Assembly: GCF_000282995.1 (NCBI RefSeq)
Contig: NZ_ALEE01000428.1
Location: 1 to 25,691 of the forward strand
Reading direction: 5' to 3'
Origin: Melaminivora alkalimesophila
Lineage (GTDB): Bacteria; Pseudomonadota; Gammaproteobacteria; Burkholderiales; Burkholderiaceae_C
Length of the DNA stretch: 25,691 nucleotides
Below, piece after piece: positions 1-9,516 of this stretch. A program made the position numbers and the translations under genes. The stretch's first letter is position 1; each line of letters begins with the position of its first letter. The notes under the pieces were generated by a model. That model had not been told where the DNA came from. It saw only the letters and a list, made by a program, of their open reading frames with translations, and ran no database searches.

Positions 1-1
1 C

Positions 2-325
2 AAGCCGCAGGCGGCGGTGCGCAGCGCGGGTGTGGTGGTGGGGCGGGTGAAGTCGATCGGCTTCAACGACACCACCTACCAGGCGAGCGTGACGCTGGAG
101 CTCGACCCGCGCTACGCCTTCCCGCGCGACAGCTCGCTCAAGATCCTGACCAGCGGCCTGCTGGGCGACCAGTACATCGGCATCGAGCCGGGCTTCGAGG
201 AAGCCCGCTTGGCCGAGGGCGACACCATCACCGCCACGCAGTCCGCCGTGGTGCTCGAGAACCTGATCGGCCAGTTCCTCTACGGACGCGCCGAGGAATC
301 CGCCACTGCCGGAGGCTCCCCATGA
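2..325 (+). CDS. mlaD: MlaD, phospholipid-binding MCE protein (3' part)
   Basis: The 5' end lies outside the window; the frame is open from base 2 and ends at TGA 323-325. MlaD is the inner-membrane-anchored MCE-domain subunit of the MlaFEDB complex, which moves phospholipids between the inner membrane and periplasmic MlaC. The visible part carries the second half of an MCE domain: 'VGRVKSIGF', then 'LDPRYAFPRDSSLKILTSGLLGDQYIGIEPG', which matches the family's conserved core, followed by a short acidic tail. The stop overlaps the mlaA start as ATGA, so the two are translationally coupled. Identity rests on the MCE motif plus the following mlaA, mlaC and mlaB. Confidence 0.93.
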   Translation, partial: KPQAAVRSAGVVVGRVKSIGFNDTTYQASVTLELDPRYAFPRDSSLKILTSGLLGDQYIGIEPGFEEARLAEGDTITATQSAVVLENLIGQFLYGRAEESATAGGSP

Positions 326-1077
326 AAACCCACGCCGTGCCCGGCCCCCGGGCCTCCTCCTGCGCCGTGCGCCGTGCGGCCGCGCTGGTGTGCAGCGCGC
401 TGCTCCTCGGCTGTGCCTCCGCGCCGGGCGCCAGCCCGCAGGATCCTTTCGAGCACTACAACCGCGCCATGGCCGGCTTCAATGAGCGGGTCGACGAGGC
501 CGTGCTGCGCCCCGCCGCCACGCTGTACCGCGACGCCACGCCGCAGCCGGTGCGCAGCGGCGTGCGCAATTTCTTCGCCAACCTCGGCGATGCCTGGTCG
601 CTGGTGAACAACCTGCTGCAGCTGCGCGGGCGCGAGGCCTTCGACAGTCTGGTGCGCTTCAACGTGAACACGGTCTTCGGCCTGGGCGGGGTGCTGGACA
701 TTGCCAGCGAGATGGGGATCGAGCGCCACAAGCAGGACTTCGGCCTGACGCTCGGGCGCTGGGGCGTGCCGGCCGGGCCGTACGTGGTGCTGCCGTTGCT
801 CGGGCCCTCGACGGTGCGCGACAGCGCGGCGCTGCCGGTGGACTGGTGGGGCGACGGCGTGCGCCAGTTCAGCCCCGTCTCGGCGCGCAACTCGCTGGTC
901 GGCCTGCGCGCCGTGGACCGGCGGGCCAACCTGCTGGGCGCCACCGAGGTGCTCGACAACGCGGCCCTCGACCGCTACCTGCTGACGCGCGACCTGTATC
1001 TGGGGGCGCGCAGCGGCACTTCCGGGCGGCTGGGCGATCCAAGCGGCGATGCCGGTCGCCTGCCTGACGATTACTGA
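322..1077 (+). CDS. mlaA: MlaA (VacJ) outer-membrane lipoprotein
   Basis: 251 residues. MlaA sits in the outer membrane with porins and removes mislocalised phospholipids from the outer leaflet, handing them to MlaC. The N-terminus is a lipoprotein signal with lipobox LLLGC and acylated Cys31. After it comes the family hallmark 'DPFEHYNRAMAGFNERVDEAVLRP', then 'VRNFFANLGDAWSLVNNLLQ', 'FNVNTVFGLGGVLDIASEMGI' and 'GPYVVLPLLGPSTVRD', all typical of VacJ. The start ATG overlaps the mlaD stop by 4 nt. The C-terminal tail after about residue 230 is Gly/Ser/Asp-rich and probably disordered. Length is ordinary for the family. Confidence 0.95.
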   Translation: MKTHAVPGPRASSCAVRRAAALVCSALLLGCASAPGASPQDPFEHYNRAMAGFNERVDEAVLRPAATLYRDATPQPVRSGVRNFFANLGDAWSLVNNLLQLRGREAFDSLVRFNVNTVFGLGGVLDIASEMGIERHKQDFGLTLGRWGVPAGPYVVLPLLGPSTVRDSAALPVDWWGDGVRQFSPVSARNSLVGLRAVDRRANLLGATEVLDNAALDRYLLTRDLYLGARSGTSGRLGDPSGDAGRLPDDY

Positions 1078-1117
1078 GGGGCGACCCACGCCACTGCAGA
1101 CACCAAGGAGTGTTTCC

Positions 1118-1762
1118 ATGACGATTCGAGTCGAACGCCGCCAGCTGCTGGCCGGGGCCGCTGCCCTGGGCGCCGCGGCCTGGCTGGGAGGGCCGCGCGC
1201 CGCGCATGCGGCCGACGAGGCTCCCGATGCGCTGATCCGACGCCTCTCCGACGAGGTGCTGGAGCTGCTCAAGAAAGACCAGACACTGCGCTCGGGCGAC
1301 GTGGACTACATCATCGCCCTGGCCGACCGCACCATCATGCCGCACGTCAACTTCCGCCGCATGACGGCGGGCGCGGTCGGGCCGGCGTGGCGGCGCGCCA
1401 CGCCCGAGCAGCAGGCGCGCCTGGAGCAGGAGTTCAAGCAGCTGCTGGTGCGCACCTACGCCGGCGCGCTGTCGCAGGTGACGGACCAGAGCATCGTGGT
1501 GCGGCCACTGCGCGCCGCACCCGAGGACAAGGACGTGCTGGTGCGCACCGAGATCCGCGGCCGCGGCGAGCCGGTGCAGCTGGACTATCGCCTGGAGAAG
1601 ACGCCGGGACAGGGGGCCGGCTGGAAGATCTACAACTTCAACGTGCTGGGCGTGTGGCTGGTCGACACCTACCGGACCCAGTTCGCCCAGGAAGTGAATG
1701 CCCGCGGCATCGAGGGCCTGATCGAGGCGCTGTCCAGGCGCAACCGGGGCGGGCAGGGCTGA
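1118..1762 (+). CDS. mlaC: MlaC, periplasmic phospholipid carrier
   Basis: 214 residues. MlaC (Ttg2D family) shuttles phospholipid across the periplasm between MlaA and MlaFEDB. The ATG at 1118 is preceded by 'aaggag' (1104-1109) at good spacing; a longer in-frame start at 1049 would lie inside mlaA and add residues ahead of the signal peptide. The N-terminus 'ERRQLLAGAAALGAAAWLGGPRAAHA' is a signal peptide with consecutive arginines followed by x-L-L, so it could be a Tat substrate; the likely cleavage is after AHA near residue 31. The core 'LADRTIMPHVNFRRMTAGAVGPAWRRATPEQQARLEQEFKQLLVRTYAGAL' is diagnostic, as is the later 'YNFNVLGVWLVDTYRTQF'. Confidence 0.95.
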   Translation: MTIRVERRQLLAGAAALGAAAWLGGPRAAHAADEAPDALIRRLSDEVLELLKKDQTLRSGDVDYIIALADRTIMPHVNFRRMTAGAVGPAWRRATPEQQARLEQEFKQLLVRTYAGALSQVTDQSIVVRPLRAAPEDKDVLVRTEIRGRGEPVQLDYRLEKTPGQGAGWKIYNFNVLGVWLVDTYRTQFAQEVNARGIEGLIEALSRRNRGGQG

Positions 1763-1766
1763 CACC

Positions 1767-2048
1767 GTGGAGGGCACCGTGCTGCGCCTTCCCGCGGAGC
1801 TGACGCACCGCCAGGCGAGCGCCTGCCTGCGCCAGCTCATCGCGGCGCTGCCGGCCGGGCAGGGCGGCGCGGTGGTGGTCGATGCCTCGGCGCTCACCAC
1901 CTTCGACTCCTCGGCGCTGGCGGTGCTGCTCGAATGCCGCCGCGCGGCCGCGCGCGCGGGCCGGGCGCTGGCGGTGCGCGCGATGCCCGCGGGGCTGGCC
2001 AGCCTGGCGCAGCTCTACCGGGTGGACGGCTTGCTGCCGGCCGGCTGA
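1767..2048 (+). CDS. mlaB: MlaB, STAS-domain subunit of the Mla ABC transporter
   Basis: 93 residues starting at GTG 1767, four bases after the mlaC stop. MlaB is the small cytoplasmic STAS protein that binds the MlaF ATPase and is needed for stable, active MlaFEDB. One STAS fold fills the protein: 'VLRLPAELTHRQASACLRQLIAAL', 'GGAVVVDASALTTFDSSALAVLLECRRAA' (the D-S/T-S-A-L loop typical of STAS), then 'RALAVRAMPAGLASLAQLYRVDGLL'. GTG is the only in-frame start that retains the first strand. It is the last gene of the mla set; the following ABC pair has its own spacing and a possible promoter. Confidence 0.88.
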   Translation: MEGTVLRLPAELTHRQASACLRQLIAALPAGQGGAVVVDASALTTFDSSALAVLLECRRAAARAGRALAVRAMPAGLASLAQLYRVDGLLPAG

Positions 2049-2091
2049 GGGCGGGCGGGGGATTGGACCGACCGGCAGGCGGGCTGCGGCT

Positions 2092-2097
2092 TAGAAT
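2092..2097 (+). promoter_or_regulatory. possible -10 box ahead of the ABC transporter pair
   Basis: TAGAAT, 12 bases upstream of the ATG at 2109 in the 60-base gap after mlaB. It is the only AT-rich hexamer in the gap. No good -35 lies at 16-18 bases; TTGGAC at 2063-2068 is 23 bases away. A start this close to the ATG would give a very short leader. Tentative. Confidence 0.25.
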
Positions 2098-2108
2098 GCC
2101 CGGTTCCC

Positions 2109-3037
<929 letters not shown>

Positions 3038-3041
<4 letters not shown>

Positions 3042-3793
3042 CCGGCTGGCGCATGCTGCTGTACAAGGAGGTGCTGCGCTTTTGGAAGGTGAGCTTCCAG
3101 ACGGTGGCGGCGCCGGTGCTGACGGCGCTGCTGTACCTGCTGATCTTCGGCCATGTGCTGGAAGACCGGGTGCTGGTCTACGACCGCCTGAGCTACACGG
3201 CCTTCCTGGTGCCGGGGCTGGTAATGATGAGCATGCTGCAAAACGCGTTTGCCAACAGCTCGTCCAGCCTGATCCAGAGCAAGATCATGGGCAGCCTGGT
3301 GTTCATCCTGCTCACGCCGCTGTCGCACCGCGCCTGGTTCGCCGCCTATGTGGGCGCCTCGGTGCTGCGCGGGCTGATGGTCGGCGTGGGCGTCTTCCTT
3401 GCGACGCTGTTCTATGCCTCGCCGCAGTTCGCCGCCCCAGGGTGGATCCTGGTGTTCGGGCTGCTGGGGGCGGCGCTGCTGGCGACGCTGGGCGTGATCG
3501 CCGGTCTGTGGGCCGACAAGTTCGACCAGATGGCGGCCTTCCAGAATTTCCTGATCATGCCCATGACCTTCCTGTCGGGCGTGTTCTATTCGATCCAGTC
3601 GCTGCCGCCGTTTTGGCAAAAGGTGAGCCACCTGAACCCCTTCTTCTACATGATCGACGGCTTTCGCTACGGCTTCTTCGGCATGAGCGACGTCTCGCCG
3701 TGGCTGAGCCTGGCGATCGTCGGCACGGCCTGGGCGCTGGTGAGCCTGCTGGCGCTGCACCTGCTGCGCATCGGCTACAAGGTCCGCGGCTGA
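3038..3793 (+). CDS. ABC-2 type permease (YadH-like)
   Basis: 251 residues with about six membrane segments: residues roughly 22-42, 55-75, 100-130, 132-155, 165-190 and 220-245. The order and motifs ('VPGLVMMSMLQNAFANSSSSLIQSKIMGSLVFILLTPLS', 'FQNFLIMPMTFLSGVFYSIQSLPPFWQKVSHLNPFFYMIDGFRYGFFG') are those of the ABC-2 membrane family, closest by eye to E. coli YadH. It forms the inner-membrane channel with the ATPase encoded upstream, whose stop it overlaps by 4 nt. The transported substrate cannot be told from sequence. The ATG at 3038 is chosen because it makes the coupled ATGA junction; the open frame continues far upstream but only as a shadow of the ATPase gene. Confidence 0.9.
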
Positions 3794-3833
3794 CCGAGGC
3801 CGAATCCTTTTCCTGATTCCCGGAGGGCACCCC

Positions 3834-4088
3834 ATGACCGCAGAACAACTCAAGGACATCATCCGCGCCGGCCTGGCCTGCGAGCACCTGGAGCTCGAAG
3901 GCGACGGCCGCCACTGGTTCGCGACCATCGTCTCGCCGGAGTTCGAGGGCAAGCGCCAGATCCAGCGCCACCAGCGCGTCTACGCCACGCTCGGCGCGCG
4001 CATGGCGACCGACGAGGTGCACGCGCTGTCCATGAAGACCCTCACGCCCGCCGAATGGCAGCAGGCGCAGGCCGAGGGCGCCGCCTGA
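3834..4088 (+). CDS. BolA/IbaG-family protein
   Basis: 84 residues covering a single BolA domain. BolA-family proteins pair with monothiol glutaredoxins to bind or deliver Fe-S clusters; the IbaG/YrbA branch is classically next to mla genes, as here. The conserved track '[39 protein letters not shown]' and '[16 protein letters not shown]' is clear, including the invariant histidine of 'RHQ.VY' and the 'HALS.KT' end. A strong site, cggagg, lies 8-13 bases before the ATG at 3834. The gene probably follows the ABC pair in one transcript (40-base gap). Confidence 0.92.
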   Translation: MTAEQLKDIIRAGLACEHLELEGDGRHWFATIVSPEFEGKRQIQRHQRVYATLGARMATDEVHALSMKTLTPAEWQQAQAEGAA

Positions 4089-4129
4089 GCGCGCCTTGCC
4101 CCACCCCCCTTGCAGCAGCTCCCCGCCCC

Positions 4130-4780
4130 ATGACCCCGCAGATCACTCTGGCCCTGTCCAAGGGCCGCATCTTCGACGAGACGCTGCCGCTGCTGGCCGC
4201 GGCGGGCATCGAGGTGCTGGAAGACCCCGAGACCTCGCGCAAGCTGATCCTGCCGACCAACCGGCCGGACGTGCGGGTGGTGCTGGTGCGTGCCACGGAC
4301 GTGCCGACCTACGTGCAATATGGCGGCGCGGACATCGGCGTGGCCGGCAAGGATTCGCTGCTGGAGCACGGCGGCCAGGGCATGTTCCGCCCGCTCGACC
4401 TGCAGATCGCGCGCTGCCGCGTGAGCGTGGCGGTGCGCGCCGACTTCGACTACGCCCAGGCCGTGCGCCAGGGCGCGCGCCTGAAGGTCGCGACCAAGTA
4501 CACCCACATCGCGCGCCAGTTCTTCTCGGCCAAGGGCGTGCACGTGGACCTGATCAAGCTCTATGGCAGCATGGAGCTGGCGCCGCTGATCGGCATGGCC
4601 GATGCCATCGTGGACCTGGTCTCCACCGGCAACACGCTGCGCGCCAACGACCTGGTGGAAGTCGAGCAGATCATGGACATCAGCTCGCACCTGGTCGTCA
4701 ACCAGGCGGCGCTCAAGCTCAAGCAGGCGCCGCTCAAGCGCATCATCGACGCCTTCGCGCGCGCCATCGCGCAGGACTGA
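4130..4780 (+). CDS. hisG: ATP phosphoribosyltransferase, short form
   Basis: 216 residues. HisG condenses ATP with PRPP, the first and feedback-controlled step of histidine synthesis. The protein is the short form, lacking the C-terminal ACT-like regulatory domain, so it should need HisZ, which is not in this window. '[20 protein letters not shown]', '[13 protein letters not shown]' and the PRPP-binding stretch '[18 protein letters not shown]' are diagnostic. The ATG at 4130 gives the normal N-terminus; an in-frame ATG at 4055 would extend into the BolA gene. No good Shine-Dalgarno is visible (ccccgcccc precedes it). It is the first his gene here. Confidence 0.96.
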   Translation: MTPQITLALSKGRIFDETLPLLAAAGIEVLEDPETSRKLILPTNRPDVRVVLVRATDVPTYVQYGGADIGVAGKDSLLEHGGQGMFRPLDLQIARCRVSVAVRADFDYAQAVRQGARLKVATKYTHIARQFFSAKGVHVDLIKLYGSMELAPLIGMADAIVDLVSTGNTLRANDLVEVEQIMDISSHLVVNQAALKLKQAPLKRIIDAFARAIAQD

Positions 4781-4796
4781 TCCCGGAACGCCGACC

Positions 4797-6134
4797 ATGA
4801 ACCTCGTCGCCTCGCCCGCCCGCCTGTCCACCGCCTCGAACACCTTCGAGCAGGAATTCGCGCTGCGCCTGCACTGGTCCGCCGAGGAGGACGCCGCCAT
4901 CGAGCAGCGCGTCGAGGCCATCCTGGCGGATGTGCGCGCGCGCGGCGACGCGGCGCTGCTGGAGTACACCCAGCGCTTCGACGGCCTGCATGCCTACGGC
5001 GTGCACGAGCTGGCCCTGCAGCCCGATGAGCTCAAGGCCGCCTTCGACGGGCTGCCGGCCGAGCAGCGCGAGGCCCTGGCCGCCGCCGCCGGGCGCATCC
5101 GCCGCTACCACGAGGCGCAAAAGCGCGCCGGCGGCGAGAGCTGGAGCTTTCGCGACGAGGACGGCACGCTGCTCGGCCAGAAGGTGACGCCGCTCGACCG
5201 CGTGGGCATCTACGTGCCCGGCGGCAAGGCAGCCTACCCGAGCAGCGTGCTGATGAACGCCATCCCCGCGCAGGTCGCGGGCGTGGCCGAGATCGTCATG
5301 GTCGTGCCCACGCCGCAGGGCGCGAGAAACCCGCTGGTGCTGGCCGCCGCGCACGTCGCCGGCGTCACGCGCGCCTACACCGTGGGCGGCGCCCAGGCGA
5401 TCGCTGCAATGGCCTACGGGACCGCGACCATCCCGAAGGTCGACAAGATCACCGGCCCGGGCAACGCTTACGTGGCAAGCGCCAAGCGGCGCGTGTTCGG
5501 CACCGTGGGCATCGACATGATCGCCGGCCCGAGCGAGATCCTGGTGCTGGCCGACGGCAGCACGCCGCCCGACTGGGTGGCGATGGACCTGTTCTCGCAG
5601 GCCGAGCACGACGAGCTGGCGCAATCCATCCTGCTGTGCCCGGACGCCGCCTACATCGACGCCGTGCAGCAGGCCATCGAGCGCCTGCTGCCCGAGATGC
5701 CGCGCGCCGAGATCATCGCCAAGAGCCTGGACGACCGTGGTGCGCTGATCCTCACGCGCGACATGGAGGAAGCCTGCGCCCTGGCCAACCGCATCGCGCC
5801 CGAGCACCTGGAAGTCGCCAGCCGCGAGCCGCACCGCTGGGAGCCGCTGCTGCGCCACGCCGGCGCGATCTTCCTCGGGGCCTGGACCAGCGAATCGCTG
5901 GGCGACTACTGCGCGGGGCCGAACCACGTGCTGCCGACCAGCGGCACGGCGCGCTTTTCCTCGCCGCTCGGGGTGTACGACTTCCAGAAGCGAACCAGCC
6001 TCATCGAGGTCAGCGAACAGGGGGCGCAGGGCCTGGGCCGCATCGCCAGCGTCCTGGCACGCGGCGAGGGCCTGCAGGCACATGCCCGTGCGGCCGAGAT
6101 GCGCCTGCGGGGCGACGCCGCGCCTGCGGCCTGA
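4797..6134 (+). CDS. hisD: Histidinol dehydrogenase
   Basis: 445 residues. HisD performs the last two oxidations of the pathway, histidinol to histidine, with NAD and a bound zinc. Visible hallmarks are '[28 protein letters not shown]', '[14 protein letters not shown]', '[19 protein letters not shown]', '[14 protein letters not shown]', the catalytic '[10 protein letters not shown]' with adjacent Glu and His, '[10 protein letters not shown]' and the C-terminal signature '[25 protein letters not shown]'. Full length for the family. It starts 16 bases after hisG; the longer open frame upstream overlaps hisG and is spurious. Confidence 0.97.
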   Translation: MNLVASPARLSTASNTFEQEFALRLHWSAEEDAAIEQRVEAILADVRARGDAALLEYTQRFDGLHAYGVHELALQPDELKAAFDGLPAEQREALAAAAGRIRRYHEAQKRAGGESWSFRDEDGTLLGQKVTPLDRVGIYVPGGKAAYPSSVLMNAIPAQVAGVAEIVMVVPTPQGARNPLVLAAAHVAGVTRAYTVGGAQAIAAMAYGTATIPKVDKITGPGNAYVASAKRRVFGTVGIDMIAGPSEILVLADGSTPPDWVAMDLFSQAEHDELAQSILLCPDAAYIDAVQQAIERLLPEMPRAEIIAKSLDDRGALILTRDMEEACALANRIAPEHLEVASREPHRWEPLLRHAGAIFLGAWTSESLGDYCAGPNHVLPTSGTARFSSPLGVYDFQKRTSLIEVSEQGAQGLGRIASVLARGEGLQAHARAAEMRLRGDAAPAA

Positions 6135-6159
6135 GCGAAGATCCGCGACGGAGCAAGCC

Positions 6160-7284
6160 ATGAACACGCACACCCCCGACCGCCTGGCCGCCGCCCTGGC
6201 GCGCATCCGCCCCGACGTGCGCGCCATGCAGGCCTACCACGTCGCGCCCTCCGACGGGCTGCTGAAGATGGACGCGATGGAGAACCCCTTCGGCCTGCCA
6301 CCGGAACTGCAGGACGCCCTGGGCGAGCGCCTGGGGCGGCTGGCACTCAACCGCTATCCGGGATCCCGCCAGGAAGAGCTCAAGGCCGCGCTCGCGCGCC
6401 ACGCCGGGGCGCCCGAGGGCAGCGCCATCGTCCTGGGCAATGGCTCGGACGAGCTGATCACGCTGCTGGCCCTGGCCTGCGCCCAGCCGCAGGAAGGCGG
6501 CCGCGCCACCATGCTCGCGCCCGTGCCGGGCTTCGTCATGTACCCCTTGAGCGCGCAGCTGCAGGGCCTGGACTTCGTGGGCGTGCCGCTCACCGAGGAC
6601 TTCGAGCTCGATGAGCCCGCGATGCTCGCGGCGATTGCCGAGCACCGCCCGGCCCTCACCTACCTGGCCTATCCGAACAACCCCACGGCCACGCTGTGGA
6701 ACGAGGGCGCGGTCCAGCGCATCATCGACGCAGTGGCGCAGCACGGCGGCATCGTCGTCATGGACGAGGCCTACCAGCCCTTCGCGCGCCGCAGCTGGGT
6801 CGAGAACCTGCGCGCCGAGCCGGCGCGCCACGGCCACGTGCTGCTGATGCGCACGCTGTCCAAGTTCGGCCTGGCGGGCGTGCGCCTGGGCTACCTGATC
6901 GGCCCCGCGCCGCTGGTGGCGGAGGTGGACAAGGTGCGCCCGCCCTACAACGTGAGCGTGCTCAACTGCGAGGCGGCGCTGTTCGCCCTGGAGCACGCCG
7001 AGGTCTTCGCCGCGCAGGCGGCCGAACTGCGCCGCGAGCGCGACGCCCTGATCGCGCAGCTGCGCGCGCTGCCGGGCGTGCGCCGCGTCTGGGACAGCCA
7101 GGCCAACATGGTCCTGGTGCGCGTGCCCGATGCGGCGCGCACTTTCACGGGGATGAAGGACCGCAAGGTTCTCGTCAAGAACGTTTCTACAATGCATCCG
7201 CTGCTGGCGGGCTGCCTGCGCCTCACGGTGGGCAGCCGCGAGGACAATGCCCGCATGCTGGCAGCGCTTTCTGCTTCGCTATGA
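6160..7284 (+). CDS. hisC: Histidinol-phosphate aminotransferase
   Basis: 374 residues, a class-I/II PLP enzyme that transfers an amino group from glutamate to imidazole-acetol phosphate. PLP-binding elements are visible: 'LGNGSDELI' near 92, 'YPNNPTA' with Asn173, 'MDEAYQPFA' with Asp202, and the Schiff-base Lys235 in '[18 protein letters not shown]'. Compared with many HisC proteins the lysine is followed directly by Phe-Gly. The ATG at 6160 has a weak upstream 'cggagc'; an earlier in-frame start would overlap hisD. The stop overlaps the hisB start by 4 nt, so the two are coupled. Confidence 0.96.
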   Translation: MNTHTPDRLAAALARIRPDVRAMQAYHVAPSDGLLKMDAMENPFGLPPELQDALGERLGRLALNRYPGSRQEELKAALARHAGAPEGSAIVLGNGSDELITLLALACAQPQEGGRATMLAPVPGFVMYPLSAQLQGLDFVGVPLTEDFELDEPAMLAAIAEHRPALTYLAYPNNPTATLWNEGAVQRIIDAVAQHGGIVVMDEAYQPFARRSWVENLRAEPARHGHVLLMRTLSKFGLAGVRLGYLIGPAPLVAEVDKVRPPYNVSVLNCEAALFALEHAEVFAAQAAELRRERDALIAQLRALPGVRRVWDSQANMVLVRVPDAARTFTGMKDRKVLVKNVSTMHPLLAGCLRLTVGSREDNARMLAALSASL

Positions 7285-7919
7285 CTTCCTCTGCACTCGT
7301 TCCTTCCTCCAGCGCCGCCGATCCGCTGGCCGACCGCACCGCCGAAGTCGCGCGCAATACCGCCGAGACGCGCATCCGCGTGCGCGTGAACCTCGACGGC
7401 ACCGGCCAGTCGCGCCTGGGCACCGGCATCGGCTTCTTCGACCACATGCTCGAGCAGATCGCGCGCCACGGCATGATCGACATGGACGTCGATTGCGACG
7501 GCGACCTGCACATCGACGGCCACCACACGGTCGAGGACGTCGGCATCACGCTCGGCCAGGCCTTCGCCCGCGCCGTGGGCGACAAGAAGGGCATCCGCCG
7601 CTACGGCCACGCCTACGTGCCGCTCGACGAGGCACTCTCGCGCGTGGTCATCGACTTCTCCGGGCGCCCGGGCCTGCACCTGAACATCCCGTTCACGGCG
7701 GCGAGCATCGGCGGCTTCGACACGCAGTTGACCTACGAATTCTTCCAGGGCTTCGCCAACCACGCGGCCGCCACGCTGCACATCGACAACCTCAAGGGCA
7801 TCAACGCGCACCACCAGTGCGAGTCGGTGTTCAAGGCCTTCGCCCGCGCGCTGCGCGCCGCCCTGGAGCGCGACCCGCGCGCCGCCGGGATCATCCCCTC
7901 CACCAAGGGCGCCCTTTGA
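7281..7919 (+). CDS. hisB: Imidazoleglycerol-phosphate dehydratase
   Basis: 212 residues, monofunctional: there is no N-terminal histidinol-phosphatase domain, so that activity must be encoded elsewhere. The enzyme dehydrates IGP using manganese. Both halves of the internal duplication show the metal-binding His motifs, '[19 protein letters not shown]' and '[20 protein letters not shown]', with '[16 protein letters not shown]' and '[17 protein letters not shown]' between or before them. The start is within the ATGA overlap with hisC; residues 1-20 are Ser/Ala-rich and unlikely to be structured. Confidence 0.97.
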   Translation: MTSSALVPSSSAADPLADRTAEVARNTAETRIRVRVNLDGTGQSRLGTGIGFFDHMLEQIARHGMIDMDVDCDGDLHIDGHHTVEDVGITLGQAFARAVGDKKGIRRYGHAYVPLDEALSRVVIDFSGRPGLHLNIPFTAASIGGFDTQLTYEFFQGFANHAAATLHIDNLKGINAHHQCESVFKAFARALRAALERDPRAAGIIPSTKGAL

Positions 7920-7965
7920 GCCTGGGCCCAACGGCACCGGCCGGGCACGCCCCAGGCCCGCGACC

Positions 7966-8637
7966 ATGAACACAGCCTCCCGCACGCTCGTCGCCATCGT
8001 CGACTACGGCATGGGGAACCTGCGCTCCGTGGCGCAGGCGCTCCGGGCCGCGTCCCAGGGCCTGGACGTGGAGGTGCGCATCACCGCACAGGCGCACGAA
8101 CTGGCGAGTGCCGACCGGGTGGTGCTGCCGGGGCAGGGCGCGATGCCGGACTGCATGGCCGGCCTGCGCACGAGCGGGCTGCTGGAGCCGCTCCTGCAGG
8201 CGGCGCGCACGCGGCCGCTGTTCGGCGTGTGCGTCGGCATGCAGATGCTGCTCGACCACAGCGCCGAGGGCGACACCCCGGGCCTGGGGCTGGTTCCCGG
8301 CCAGGTGCAGAAGTTCGCACTCGAGGGGCGCACCCAGCCGGACGGCAGCCGCTGCAAGGTGCCGCAGATGGGCTGGAACCGCGTGCGCCAGGCCCGTCCA
8401 GAGGGACGCGCCCACCCCCTGTGGGCCGGGGTGCCGGACGACGGCTGGTTCTATTTCGTGCACAGCTACCACGCGCTGCTGCGCGACCCGGCGCACTGTG
8501 CCGGCGAGGCCGACCATGGCGGGCCCTTCGTCGCGGCGCTCGCGCGCGATAATCTTTTCGCCACCCAGTTCCACCCCGAGAAGAGCGCGGCGCACGGCTT
8601 GCAGCTGTACCGCAATTTCCTGACCTGGAAACCCTGA
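7966..8637 (+). CDS. hisH: Imidazole glycerol phosphate synthase, glutaminase subunit
   Basis: 223 residues, class-I glutamine amidotransferase that feeds ammonia to HisF. The catalytic triad is complete: Cys89 in '[10 protein letters not shown]', His203 and Glu205 in '[10 protein letters not shown]'. Start-of-domain '[14 protein letters not shown]' and '[13 protein letters not shown]' (oxyanion strand region) fit HisH. Its partner hisF is not adjacent but more than 9 kb downstream, on the far side of the exopolysaccharide block. A 46-base gap follows hisB, and no strong ribosome site is evident before ATG 7966. Confidence 0.96.
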   Translation: MNTASRTLVAIVDYGMGNLRSVAQALRAASQGLDVEVRITAQAHELASADRVVLPGQGAMPDCMAGLRTSGLLEPLLQAARTRPLFGVCVGMQMLLDHSAEGDTPGLGLVPGQVQKFALEGRTQPDGSRCKVPQMGWNRVRQARPEGRAHPLWAGVPDDGWFYFVHSYHALLRDPAHCAGEADHGGPFVAALARDNLFATQFHPEKSAAHGLQLYRNFLTWKP

Positions 8638-8725
8638 GAACCCCGCTTTTTCAACCGGCCCGACCGGGTGCTCCGCGCCACCGACCGTCGCTGGCCCACC
8701 CCGGCCCCCTGCTTCCCTTCCGACC

Positions 8726-9469
8726 ATGCTGCTCATTCCCGCCATCGACCTCAAGGACGGACATTGCGTGCGCCTCAAGCAAGGCGACATGGACCAGTCG
8801 ACCACCTTCGGGGAAGACCCGGCCGCCATGGCGCGGCGCTGGCTCGACGCCGGCGCGCGGCGCCTGCACCTGGTCGACCTGAACGGTGCCTTTGCCGGCC
8901 AGCCGAAGAACAAGGCGGCCATCAAGGCCATCCTGGCCGAGGTCGGTGACGACATCCCGGTGCAGCTCGGCGGCGGCATCCGCGACCTGGACACCATCGA
9001 GCGCTACATCGACGCCGGGCTGCGGTACGTCATCATCGGCACGGCCGCGGTGAAGAACCCGGGCTTCCTCAAGGACGCCTGCAGCGCCTTCGGCGGCCAC
9101 ATCATCGTGGGCCTCGATGCCAAGGACGGCAAGGTGGCCACCGACGGCTGGAGCAAGCTCACCGGCCACGAGGTGGTTGATCTGGCGCGCAAGTTCCAGG
9201 ACTGGGGCGTGGAATCCATCATCTACACCGACATCGGCCGCGACGGCATGCTCTCGGGCATCAATATCGAGGCTACGGTGAAGCTGGCCCAGGCCCTCAC
9301 CATCCCAGTGATCGCCTCGGGCGGCCTGGCCGGCATCGCGGACATCGAGAAGCTCTGCGAAGTCGAAAACGAAGGCGTGGAAGGCGTCATCTGCGGGCGC
9401 GCGATCTATTCCGGCGACCTGGATTTCGCAGCCGCGCAGCATCGCGCCGACGAGCTGAGCCTGGCCTGA
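8726..9469 (+). CDS. hisA: ProFAR isomerase (HisA)
   Basis: 247 residues, (beta/alpha)8 barrel that isomerises ProFAR to PRFAR. Catalytic Asp8 ('PAIDLKDG') and Asp169 ('[10 protein letters not shown]') are present, as are the two phosphate-binding loops '[10 protein letters not shown]' and '[13 protein letters not shown]'. It follows hisH after 88 bases. It is the last plus-strand gene before the minus-strand exopolysaccharide genes, with only 46 bases to the convergent HlyD-type gene. In Burkholderiales hisF normally follows directly (from memory), so this is where the operon has been opened. Confidence 0.97.
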   Translation: MLLIPAIDLKDGHCVRLKQGDMDQSTTFGEDPAAMARRWLDAGARRLHLVDLNGAFAGQPKNKAAIKAILAEVGDDIPVQLGGGIRDLDTIERYIDAGLRYVIIGTAAVKNPGFLKDACSAFGGHIIVGLDAKDGKVATDGWSKLTGHEVVDLARKFQDWGVESIIYTDIGRDGMLSGINIEATVKLAQALTIPVIASGGLAGIADIEKLCEVENEGVEGVICGRAIYSGDLDFAAAQHRADELSLA

Positions 9470-9492
9470 GCCCGGGCGGCCCCGGTGCTTTC

Positions 9493-9516
9493 ACCCGGCG
9501 GCGTATGCGGCCGGGT
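9493..9516. terminator. small hairpin between convergent hisA and HlyD-type gene
   Basis: ACCCGGC (9493-9499) and GCCGGGT (9510-9516) form a perfect 7-bp stem with a 10-base loop, touching the stop codon of the minus-strand gene at 9516. No T-tract follows on either strand, so intrinsic termination is doubtful; it could still protect or weakly terminate converging transcripts. Confidence 0.3.

Noticed and set aside
280..1272. 330-residue open frame on the minus strand
   Set aside because: It lies antisense to mlaA and mlaC, is rich in Ala/Arg/His/Gln and has no recognisable domain: a high-GC shadow frame.
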